Source of the DNA: Photobacterium malacitanum
GTDB lineage: Bacteria > Pseudomonadota > Gammaproteobacteria > Enterobacterales > Vibrionaceae
Length of the DNA: 64,000 nt
Direction of reading: 5' to 3'
NCBI RefSeq assembly: GCF_900185615.1
Contig: NZ_FYAK01000006.1
Coordinates: 124,001 to 188,000 of the forward strand
Part shown: in pieces, positions 56,468-64,000 of the stretch
How positions within the stretch are numbered: position 1 is the first letter of the stretch
Layout of the letters: the number at the start of each line of letters is the position of its first letter
Translations under genes and position numbers: made by a program
Notes under the pieces: model-generated
Database searches by the model: none
Told to the model about the DNA's origin: nothing
Seen by the model: the letters and a program-made list of their open reading frames with translations, nothing else

Positions 56468-57772
56468 ATGAAGACGACACATATCACAGAGCAGAAATTT
56501 GCCGAACTAGGGTTAAACCCCCTAGTGCTAAAAGGATTGGAAGAGAAAGGGTTTCATAATTGTACCCCGATCCAGGCCTTGGCATTGCCAGTTGTGCTCA
56601 CTGGCCATGATATCGCGGGACAGGCTCAAACAGGTACGGGTAAAACCCTAGCCTTTCTGACCGCTACTTTTAACCACCTATTGGAGAACCCTGCACCAGC
56701 AGAGCGTAAAACCAACCAACCGCGAGCGATCATTATGGCGCCAACGCGTGAGTTGGCGATCCAAATTTTCAATGATGCATCATCGCTACTTGCGAGCACC
56801 GGCCTTAAAGCTGGCCTTGCTTATGGCGGCGAACCTTATGAAAAACAAAAACAAGTGCTTGATGAAGGTGTCGATATTCTGATCGGTACTTGCGGTCGTA
56901 TTATCGACTTCTACAAGCAACGTGTTATTGACCTTGTAAGTATTCAAGTGGTTGTTCTTGACGAAGCAGATCGCATGTTCGATTTAGGCTTCATTAAAGA
57001 TATTCGCTTCTTGTTCCGTCGCATGCCTGAGCCAAAAGCACGTTTAAACATGCTGTTCTCTGCCACGTTATCATACCGTGTTAAAGAGCTGGCTTTTGAG
57101 CACATGAATAGCCCTGAAAGCGTTGTGGTTGAACCTGAACAAAAAACAGGCCACCGTATTAAAGAAGAGCTATTCTATCCATCAAACCAAGAAAAAATGC
57201 GTTTATTACAAACGTTAATTGAAGAAGAATGGCCTGATCGTGCGATTATTTTCGCTAATACTAAGCATCGCTGTGAAGATGTTTGGGGTCACTTAGCCGC
57301 TGATGGTCATCGCGTTGGTTTACTTACTGGTGATGTACCACAGAAAAAACGTGAGCGTATTCTAGAGCAATTTACGAAAGGTGATATTGATATCCTTGTT
57401 GCAACCGATGTTGCTGCTCGTGGTCTACATATACCAATGGTTACCCACGTATTTAACTACGATCTTCCTGATGATGCTGAAGATTATGTTCACCGTATTG
57501 GTCGTACCGGTCGTGCGGGTGAAAGTGGTCACTCAATCAGCTTCGCTTGTGAAGAATACGCCATTAACTTGCCAGCGATTGAAACCTATATCGAGCATGG
57601 TATTCCACAATCAAAATATGACTCTGATGCCCTTTTAGATGATTTACCTGCACCGATTCGCTTACAGCGTAATCCTCGTCAGGGTGGTCGTCGTAATAAC
57701 CAGCGTCAAGGTCAGGGGCAGTCTCGTCAGCGCAATAATCGCCGTCGTCCGCCACAAAACAAACCAGCATAA
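56468..57772 (+). CDS. rhlB: ATP-dependent RNA helicase RhlB
   Basis: A 434-residue DEAD-box helicase. AQTGTGKT (53-60), DEAD (165-168), SAT and HRIGRTGR motifs are intact; the C-terminal tail (about 405-434) is basic and Arg/Gln/Asn-rich, a likely RNA-binding tail. It is the helicase of the RNA degradosome with RNase E. It is divergent from trxA and followed after 18 nt by gppA, so the two form an operon. Confidence 0.97.
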   Translation: MKTTHITEQKFAELGLNPLVLKGLEEKGFHNCTPIQALALPVVLTGHDIAGQAQTGTGKTLAFLTATFNHLLENPAPAERKTNQPRAIIMAPTRELAIQIFNDASSLLASTGLKAGLAYGGEPYEKQKQVLDEGVDILIGTCGRIIDFYKQRVIDLVSIQVVVLDEADRMFDLGFIKDIRFLFRRMPEPKARLNMLFSATLSYRVKELAFEHMNSPESVVVEPEQKTGHRIKEELFYPSNQEKMRLLQTLIEEEWPDRAIIFANTKHRCEDVWGHLAADGHRVGLLTGDVPQKKRERILEQFTKGDIDILVATDVAARGLHIPMVTHVFNYDLPDDAEDYVHRIGRTGRAGESGHSISFACEEYAINLPAIETYIEHGIPQSKYDSDALLDDLPAPIRLQRNPRQGGRRNNQRQGQGQSRQRNNRRRPPQNKPA

Positions 57773-57790
57773 ATAAGTTAAAGTATCTCT

Positions 57791-59281
57791 ATGGAAAGAA
57801 ATTCAGTATCACCGCTTTATGCCGCAATTGATTTAGGTTCAAACAGCTTTCATATGTGGGTTGTGCGTGAAGTCAATGGCAGTGTTCAGACGCTCGCTAA
57901 AATCAAACGTAAAGTACGTTTAGCGGCGGGGTTGAATAATCACAACGAACTCAGCCAAGACGCCATTCAACGCGGGCTTGACTGTTTGGCTATCTTTGCC
58001 GAACGTTTGCAAGATATCAACCCTGATCATATTCGCATTGTCGGTACTGCCGCCTTGCGTACAGCGGTCAATGCTAACGAATTTCTTTCTCAAGCTCACA
58101 GTATTCTTGGCTATCCTGTGAGCGTGATTGCGGGTGAAGAAGAAGCACGTATTATCTATCAAGGGGTAGCGCATACCTCTGGTGGCAGTGATAAACGTCT
58201 GGTGGTCGATATTGGCGGCGCCAGTACCGAAGTCATTATCGGTGAAGGTTTTGATGCCAGTGCATTGACGAGCCTAAAAATTGGTTGTGTCACATGGCTG
58301 GAGCGTTATTTTAAAGATCGCTACCTTACCTCAGTCAACTTCGATGCCGCTATTAATGGCGCTAAAGAAGCGATTGAAGCCATTATTGAGCGTTACACTC
58401 AGCAAGGCTGGGAAACCTGTGTTGGCGCAAGTGGCACCGTGCAAGCATTACAAGAAATTATGCTCGCACAAGGCATGGATGAAATCATCACCCTGCCAAA
58501 ACTTAAACGCCTTCAACGCCAAGCGATGCAATATGAACGCTTGGAAGATCTTGATATTGAAGGTTTAACATTAGAACGAGCGCTAGTTTTCCCTAGCGGT
58601 TTATCGATTCTAATCGCCCTATTTGAATCATTACAAATAGAATCCATGACCCTTGCTGGCGGTGCGCTACGTGAAGGCTTGGTCTATGAAATGATGGATC
58701 AAATGCGTCATCACGATGTGTGCTCACGAACAATTTTGAGCATGCAACAACGGTTTCAATTGGATCATCACCACGCAGATAACGTGAGTGATATGGCATT
58801 GGCATTATTAGCCCAGTGTTCAAATTGGCAACTGGAACCACCAGCAGAAAACCTCCTTCAAGCGGCAGCCAAATTGCATGAAATTGGCGCTAGCATTGAA
58901 TTTAAAAAAAGTGGTGAACATGCAGCTTACTTAATTAAGCACATGGACTTACCTGGTTTCACTCGCGCACAAAAAAATCTTATTGCTGAGTTATTGCGTC
59001 GTCATAACGGCCCATTAACTAGCTTACCAGAACAACATGCGTTATCAGCGCCAAGTGCTGCTCGTTTACTGCGCTTGTTACGACTGGCGATTATTTTATG
59101 CCATCGCCGCGATCAAAGCTGTTTGCCTCCCTTTAGCTTACGTATGGAAGACAACAAATTGACTTTGTTATTATCGGCGAAATGGTTGATCAATAATCCG
59201 CTCACTCGTAGCGAACTGACCCAAGAAGCCACCCGTCAAACCGATATGGGCTGGCCAATGGTCGTAACGGCACAAGACTGA
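57791..59281 (+). CDS. gppA: Guanosine pentaphosphate phosphohydrolase GppA
   Basis: A 496-residue Ppx/GppA family protein. The ASKHA-fold first motif ([14 protein letters not shown]) and [13 protein letters not shown] (about 139-151) bind phosphate. The C-terminal HD-like region is present. It turns pppGpp into ppGpp and may cut polyphosphate. It follows rhlB in an operon, the common order in gammaproteobacteria, and ends at a strong terminator. Confidence 0.95.
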   Translation: MERNSVSPLYAAIDLGSNSFHMWVVREVNGSVQTLAKIKRKVRLAAGLNNHNELSQDAIQRGLDCLAIFAERLQDINPDHIRIVGTAALRTAVNANEFLSQAHSILGYPVSVIAGEEEARIIYQGVAHTSGGSDKRLVVDIGGASTEVIIGEGFDASALTSLKIGCVTWLERYFKDRYLTSVNFDAAINGAKEAIEAIIERYTQQGWETCVGASGTVQALQEIMLAQGMDEIITLPKLKRLQRQAMQYERLEDLDIEGLTLERALVFPSGLSILIALFESLQIESMTLAGGALREGLVYEMMDQMRHHDVCSRTILSMQQRFQLDHHHADNVSDMALALLAQCSNWQLEPPAENLLQAAAKLHEIGASIEFKKSGEHAAYLIKHMDLPGFTRAQKNLIAELLRRHNGPLTSLPEQHALSAPSAARLLRLLRLAIILCHRRDQSCLPPFSLRMEDNKLTLLLSAKWLINNPLTRSELTQEATRQTDMGWPMVVTAQD

Positions 59282-59332
59282 TTAATAGCATTACAAGCTA
59301 GCGATGAGGGTTACCCTCTTTGCTCTAGGATC

Positions 59333-59360
59333 AAAAAAGGCTCCCTAAGGAGCCTTTTTT
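59333..59360. terminator. Bidirectional terminator between gppA and prlC
   Basis: A perfect 12-bp stem AAAAAAGGCTCC / GGAGCCTTTTTT with a CTAA loop, between convergent genes. Confidence 0.94.
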
Positions 59361-59389
59361 ATTGGTGAGTGCTTGGTAATCAGCCAGCC

Positions 59390-61432
59390 TTAGCCGGTAA
59401 TACCACTGTGACGCAGCATTGCATCTAATTGTGGTTCACGGCCACGGAAACGCTTAAACAGCTCCATTGGCTCTTCACTACCGCCTTTTTCTAACACGCA
59501 AGTTAGGAAATCGTTACCTGTTTGCGGGTTAAAAATACCTTCTTCTTCAAAGCGTGAGAATGCATCCGCTGATAATAATTCAGCCCACAAGTAACTGTAA
59601 TAGCCTGCACTGTAGCCACCAGCAAAAATATGGCTAAAGCTATGAGGGAAACGTCCCCACTCAGGGCTTGGCACCACTGAAACTTTGTCTTTAACCTCAA
59701 ACAAGGTCTCTAATACTTGCGCACCCACCTCGGGATCGTAGTTAGAGTACAAGCTGAAATCAAACAATCCAAACTCAAGCTGGCGTAAAATAAACATCGC
59801 TGATTGGAAATTCTTCGCTGCTAGCATTTTATCCAGCATCAGTTTTGGTAACGGTTCACCGGTCTCGTAATGCCCTGAAATAAACGCTAATGCCTCTTCC
59901 TGCCAGCACCAGTTTTCTAGGAATTGACTTGGTAACTCTACTGCATCCCACGGTACACCATTAATACCCGACACCGCAGCCACATCAATCTGGGTTAGCA
60001 TATGGTGAATACCATGACCCGTTTCATGGAACAAGGTTGTCACTTCGTTATGAGTGAACAACGCTGGCTGATCGCCCACTGGACGGTTAAAGTTACAAGT
60101 TAGATACGCCACAGGTGTTTGTAGACTACCGTCGATACGTGTACGACGCACCACGCACTCATCCATCCATGCGCCACCACGCTTGTGCTCACGCGCGTAA
60201 AGATCGAGGTAGAAGCTACCGCGCAATGTGCCTTGGTTGTCAAAGATGTCATAGAATTTTACCGACTCGTGCCATACTTCCACGCCTTGACGTTGTTTAA
60301 TGTCGAGACCAAATACGCGCTTAAGCACTTCAAATAGACCAGCCACCACTTTCTTTTCAGGGAAATATGGACGAAGCTCTTCATCTGAAATGCTGTAACG
60401 GTGTTGTTTTAGCTTCTCTGAATAGTAAGCAAAATCCCACGGCTCTAATTGCTCAACCCCAAATTCATTGCGAGCATAATCACGTAACTCGGCCACTTCA
60501 CGCTCACCTTGCGGTTTAGCACGATCAGCTAAATCATTTAAAAAGCCCAACACTTGATCGGTCGACTGCGCCATCTTCGTCGCTAGTGATTTTTCACCAT
60601 AATTGCTAAACCCTAATAAACTCGCGATCTCATGACTGAGTTTAAGTTTTTCCGCAATAATTTCAGAGTTATCAAACTCACCCGCATTAGGACCACGATC
60701 TGAGGCGCGAGTACTGAATGCTTGATACATCTCTGCTCGTAATTCACGGTTTTCACAATACGTCATTACTGGTAAATACGATGGAATATCAAGCGTAAAC
60801 AAGTAACCTTGCTCACCCTTGGCTTCTGCATTCGCTTGTGCTGCTTGTAATGCAGATTCAGGTAAACCACGCAGTTGCTCAACATCGGTGATCACTTTGT
60901 TCCATGCCATAGTCGCATCTAGAACATTATTACTAAAGGTTGAAGCAAGTTCAGACAACCGCTTACTGATATCACCAAAACGCTGCTGTTGCTCTGCAGG
61001 TAAACCAATGCCTGATAACTCAAACGCTTTTAGCGCATCATTTACGGCTTTTTGTTGAGCTTGACTCAAATCAGCAAAATCTTCACTCGCTTGAATCATT
61101 TTATAGGCGTCATAAAGGCCTTTGTGTTGTCCAACCCAAGTCGCGTAATCTGACAATAACGGTAAGCAGCTTTCATACGCTTGACGTAACTCGGGGCTAT
61201 TTTTGACCCCATTAAGATGGCCAACTGGCGACCAAATACGTCCAAGACGATCATCTAATTCAGCCAGTGGACGACAAATGGTGTTCCAGGTTGGCATTTG
61301 TAATTGAGACAGCACTGATTCAACGTTGTTGCGACAATCAGTGATCGCTTGTTCAACCGCAGGTTTAATGTGCTCAGGTTTAATATGAGCAAACGGTGGC
61401 AAATCAGTCATCGTCAATAATGGGTTAGACAT
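59390..61432 (-). CDS. prlC: Oligopeptidase A (PrlC/OpdA)
   Basis: A 680-residue M3 family zinc peptidase, the same length as E. coli OpdA. The HExGH motif (FHETGHGIHHML) around residue 470 holds the catalytic Glu and two zinc ligands, and a further Glu lies about 25 residues later. It degrades small peptides such as cut signal peptides in the cytoplasm. It is divergent from rlmJ; a sigma-32-like promoter precedes it. In E. coli prlC and rlmJ-gor have the same arrangement. Confidence 0.96.
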   Translation of the reverse strand: MSNPLLTMTDLPPFAHIKPEHIKPAVEQAITDCRNNVESVLSQLQMPTWNTICRPLAELDDRLGRIWSPVGHLNGVKNSPELRQAYESCLPLLSDYATWVGQHKGLYDAYKMIQASEDFADLSQAQQKAVNDALKAFELSGIGLPAEQQQRFGDISKRLSELASTFSNNVLDATMAWNKVITDVEQLRGLPESALQAAQANAEAKGEQGYLFTLDIPSYLPVMTYCENRELRAEMYQAFSTRASDRGPNAGEFDNSEIIAEKLKLSHEIASLLGFSNYGEKSLATKMAQSTDQVLGFLNDLADRAKPQGEREVAELRDYARNEFGVEQLEPWDFAYYSEKLKQHRYSISDEELRPYFPEKKVVAGLFEVLKRVFGLDIKQRQGVEVWHESVKFYDIFDNQGTLRGSFYLDLYAREHKRGGAWMDECVVRRTRIDGSLQTPVAYLTCNFNRPVGDQPALFTHNEVTTLFHETGHGIHHMLTQIDVAAVSGINGVPWDAVELPSQFLENWCWQEEALAFISGHYETGEPLPKLMLDKMLAAKNFQSAMFILRQLEFGLFDFSLYSNYDPEVGAQVLETLFEVKDKVSVVPSPEWGRFPHSFSHIFAGGYSAGYYSYLWAELLSADAFSRFEEEGIFNPQTGNDFLTCVLEKGGSEEPMELFKRFRGREPQLDAMLRHSGITG

Positions 61433-61462
61433 ACGCTTTTCCTTTATTTTTATCTTATTATT

Positions 61463-61492
61463 AACATGCGCCCGCGATAGATAAATTTCAAT
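61463..61492 (-). promoter_or_regulatory. Possible heat-shock (sigma 32) promoter of prlC
   Basis: On the minus strand TTGAAA (61486-61491) and GGCGCATGT (61464-61472) are spaced by 13 bp, similar to the sigma-32 elements CTTGAAA and CCCCATnT, about 30 nt upstream of the ribosome site. The -10 match is partial. prlC is heat-inducible in E. coli. Confidence 0.35.
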
Positions 61493-61645
61493 CCTTTGCT
61501 CGGTTTAGAGTATAAAAAGGTAGAAATAGCGCATTTCCTCAATCTTGATAGTAGCAAAGGTTGGCACCATGGTTGGATATTGCCGAATAATTGACGATAA
61601 TAGCCACTAGCACCCCTGCTTTAGATACCGATAGAGACTAATTTC

Positions 61646-62485
61646 ATGCTGAGTTATCGCCACAGCTTTCACGCTGGCAACCACGCAGATGTGGTTAAAC
61701 ACATTGTTCAAAGCCTAATTCTGGATGCACTCAAGCAAAAAGATAAACCGTTCGTGTATCACGATACTCACTCAGGTGTTGGTCGTTACGATCTGCAAGA
61801 TGAGCGCAGCGAAAAAACCGGTGAGTTTAAGCAAGGTATCGCCCGTATTTGGTCTCGTGATGATATTCCGACCGAAATTGGTGCATATATTGATGCAATT
61901 AAAGCCCTTAATGACAGCGATGAGTTACGTTACTACCCTGGCTCACCTAAGGTGGCGCGCGCGCAAATTCGTGACCAAGACCGCATGGTATTAACCGAAT
62001 TACACCCAAGTGATTTTCCATTATTGCTGCAAGAGTTTCGTGGTGATCGCCGAGTTAAGATATACCAAGAAGATGGCTTCGCACGATTAAAAGCCAGCTT
62101 GCCCCCCAAAGAACGTCGTGGAGTGGTATTGATTGATCCTCCTTATGAGCTTAAACACGAATACCAAGATGTAGTGAAAGCGATTAAGCAAAGCCATAAA
62201 CGTTGGGCAACAGGCACTTACGCAATTTGGTACCCTGTGGTTTACCGCGAAACAATTGATAATATGCTTCAAGGTCTAAAAGATTTAGACATTCGTAATA
62301 TTCTTCAAATTGAGCTTGGCGTTGAGCCAGACACAGAAGAACGCGGCATGACAGCCTCAGGCATGATTGTGATTAACCCACCGTGGAAACTAGCGGCTCA
62401 AATGGAACAGATCCTGCCATGGTTGCAACAAGCCATAGCACCGAATCATGGCCATTATAAAGTTGAGTGGATCGTGCCGGAATAA
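61646..62485 (+). CDS. rlmJ: 23S rRNA (adenine2030-N6)-methyltransferase RlmJ
   Basis: A 279-residue methyltransferase. The N-terminal YRHSFHAGNHADVVKH is diagnostic, and DPPY (164-167) is the catalytic motif for N6-adenine methylation. It acts on A2030 of 23S rRNA. It is divergent from prlC and followed by gor, as in E. coli. A hairpin lies about 26 nt downstream. Confidence 0.95.
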   Translation: MLSYRHSFHAGNHADVVKHIVQSLILDALKQKDKPFVYHDTHSGVGRYDLQDERSEKTGEFKQGIARIWSRDDIPTEIGAYIDAIKALNDSDELRYYPGSPKVARAQIRDQDRMVLTELHPSDFPLLLQEFRGDRRVKIYQEDGFARLKASLPPKERRGVVLIDPPYELKHEYQDVVKAIKQSHKRWATGTYAIWYPVVYRETIDNMLQGLKDLDIRNILQIELGVEPDTEERGMTASGMIVINPPWKLAAQMEQILPWLQQAIAPNHGHYKVEWIVPE

Positions 62486-62510
62486 CTGGCTAACATTACT
62501 TTTGCACAAT

Positions 62511-62550
62511 CAACAGCCACATTTTGCAGTGGCTGTTGCCTTTCTTTGGT
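62511..62550 (+). terminator. Terminator of rlmJ
   Basis: CAACAGCCAC (62511-62520) and GTGGCTGTTG (62529-62538) form a perfect 10-bp stem with an 8-nt loop, followed by CCTTTCTTT. Confidence 0.75.
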
Positions 62551-62680
62551 TGCAACCATTATTTTCGATGGTAAAGTAACTTATCAATCGTTTTTTTCGA
62601 TTTTAAATTCTCGTCACTCAGCCCAATCTTGATTACACTAGGTGACAGTGAATATTCATAACATCTATTGGAGTAAAGTC

Positions 62681-64000
62681 ATGGCAAAGCATTTTGATTA
62701 CATCTGCATCGGTGGTGGTAGCGGCGGTATTGCATCTGCAAACCGTGCAGCAATGTATGGCGCTAAAGTAGCAATCATTGAAGCAAAAGCTCTGGGTGGT
62801 ACTTGTGTTAACGTCGGTTGTGTACCTAAAAAAGTTATGTGGCACGGTGCTCAAATCGCTGAAGCTATGCACCTTTACGCAAAAGATTACGGCTTTGATG
62901 TTGATGTAAAAGATTTTAACTGGAGCAAACTGGTTGAAAATCGCGAAGCATACATCAGCCGTATTCATAGCTCTTACGACAATGTACTAGCCAAAAACAA
63001 CGTTGAAGTCATCAATGGTTTTGCGACTTTCGTTGATGCCAAAACAATTGAAGTCAATGGTGAGCATTACACCGCTGATCATATTTTGATTGCCGTTGGT
63101 GGTGAGCCAAGCATTCCAAATGTACCTGGTGCTGAATACGGTATTGATTCCAACGGTTTCTTTGAACTTAATGAGCAGCCTAAGCGTACTGCCATTGTTG
63201 GTGCAGGTTATATCGCGGTTGAAATCGCTGGTGTATTAAGTGCCCTAGGTACTGATACTCACCTGTTTGTGCGTAAAGAATCACCACTACGCAGCTTCGA
63301 TCCAATGATTGTTGATACCTTAGTTGAAGTGATGGCAGCTGAAGGCCCAACCCTTCACACCCACTCAACGCCTAAAGAAGTGGTTAAAGAAGCTGACGGT
63401 TCAATTACATTGCATTTTGAAAACGGTGAATCTCACAATACCGATTTACTGATTTGGGCAATTGGTCGTCATCCTGCGACTGACAAAATCAACCTTCAAG
63501 CAACAGGTGTTGAAACCAATGCACGTGGCTACATCAAGGTAGACCAATACCAAGCAACCAATGTTGAAGGTATCTATTGTGTCGGTGACATCATGGAAGG
63601 CGGTATCGAGCTAACACCAATTGCAGTTAAGGCTGGTCGTCAATTATCTGAGCGTCTGTTTAATAACAAGCCAGAAGCGAAGATGGATTACACCTTAGTG
63701 CCTACGGTTGTGTTTAGCCACCCACCAATCGGCACCATTGGTCTAACGACCCAAGAAGCGATTGAGCAATATGGCGAACAAAATGTCAAAGTCTACCAAT
63801 CAGGTTTTACAGCAATGTATACCGCTGTCACAAGCCACCGTCAGCCATGTAAAATGAAATTAGTATGTGCAGGCGAAGATGAGAAAGTGGTTGGTCTACA
63901 TGGGATTGGTTATACCGTTGATGAAATGATTCAAGGTTTTGGTGTGGCAATGAAGATGGGCGCAACGAAAGCCGATTTTGATAGCGTAGTTGCTATTCAC
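62681..64000 (+). CDS. gor: Glutathione reductase, 3' end cut off
   Basis: 440 codons are present and the frame is open at the right edge, ending ...SVVAIH, just where the catalytic His-Pro-Thr of the family begins; about ten residues are missing. The start ATG has a GGAG ribosome site. FAD motif [13 protein letters not shown] (about 11-23), the redox pair Cys42/Cys47 in CVNVGC, NADP motif [11 protein letters not shown], and GDI followed by a typical interface domain are all seen. It reduces oxidised glutathione with NADPH. It follows rlmJ, as in E. coli. Confidence 0.97.
   Translation, partial: MAKHFDYICIGGGSGGIASANRAAMYGAKVAIIEAKALGGTCVNVGCVPKKVMWHGAQIAEAMHLYAKDYGFDVDVKDFNWSKLVENREAYISRIHSSYDNVLAKNNVEVINGFATFVDAKTIEVNGEHYTADHILIAVGGEPSIPNVPGAEYGIDSNGFFELNEQPKRTAIVGAGYIAVEIAGVLSALGTDTHLFVRKESPLRSFDPMIVDTLVEVMAAEGPTLHTHSTPKEVVKEADGSITLHFENGESHNTDLLIWAIGRHPATDKINLQATGVETNARGYIKVDQYQATNVEGIYCVGDIMEGGIELTPIAVKAGRQLSERLFNNKPEAKMDYTLVPTVVFSHPPIGTIGLTTQEAIEQYGEQNVKVYQSGFTAMYTAVTSHRQPCKMKLVCAGEDEKVVGLHGIGYTVDEMIQGFGVAMKMGATKADFDSVVAIH

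Overview
The window is a typical stretch of core chromosome from a gammaproteobacterium of the family Vibrionaceae. The low G+C content, the gene content and the gene order suggest Photobacterium or a close relative. Several neighbourhoods are familiar: lexA / plsB / ubiA-ubiC / fliL-like; rsmD // ftsY-ftsE-ftsX-rpoH; rhtB / pldB-yigL; uspB-ftnA / uspA; fre-ubiD; rho / trxA // rhlB-gppA; prlC // rlmJ-gor. The genus is an inference; no rRNA, tRNA or insertion sequence was recognised.

Layout. 1-9616: the 5' part of a 3D-domain protein gene (cut by the left edge), a DinF-type MATE exporter, and a complete caa3-type cytochrome c oxidase cluster (coxB-coxA-ctaG-coxC, then SURF1, a small membrane protein, ctaA and cyoE). 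9899-15370: lexA with two SOS boxes, plsB, ubiCA and a FliL-like protein. 15431-21075: glycerol-3-phosphate genes glpD, glpR, glpT, glpG and glpE. 21076-21613: a gene-free region with several DnaA boxes. 21614-26607: rpoH, ftsXEY, rsmD and a DUF1145 gene. 26667-28736: small poorly known genes around an A/C-rich non-coding stretch and a 26-codon ORF. 28787-39819: accessory and housekeeping genes (acyltransferase, SDR/LysR pair, patatin, Dps, EAL-HDOD, RhtB, PldB, YigL, EVE, lipoprotein, TapT, SlyB). 40529-44374: a PotE-like exchanger and an AdiA-type arginine decarboxylase. 44443-45772: a 9-bp tandem repeat and two cold-shock genes flanking two coupled tiny ORFs. 46153-51366: YhiN, a YnaI-like channel, UspB, ferritin, UspA and a BioP-like transporter. 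51427-64000: fre, ferredoxin, ubiD, rho, trxA, rhlB, gppA, prlC, rlmJ and the 5' part of gor.

How the genes work together. The cox cluster encodes the three core oxidase subunits together with heme A synthesis (CyoE, CtaA) and copper/heme assembly (CtaG, SURF1). UbiC, UbiA and UbiD are three steps of ubiquinone synthesis. The glp genes import and oxidise glycerol-3-phosphate, and PlsB uses the same compound for phospholipids. The arginine decarboxylase and exchanger probably form an acid-resistance or agmatine-exporting unit. Dps, FtnA, UspA, UspB, RpoH, LexA and the cold-shock proteins are stress functions.

The points most worth a second look are the DnaA-box cluster between glpE and rpoH, the two overlapping tiny ORFs between the csp genes, the 26-codon ORF next to the A/C-rich region, the pairing of a PotE-type exchanger with AdiA, the UbiD with a duplicated C-terminal segment, and the placing of the oxidase cluster between lexA and dinF. 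No clearly new multi-gene system (defence, CRISPR, secretion or biosynthetic) was seen.
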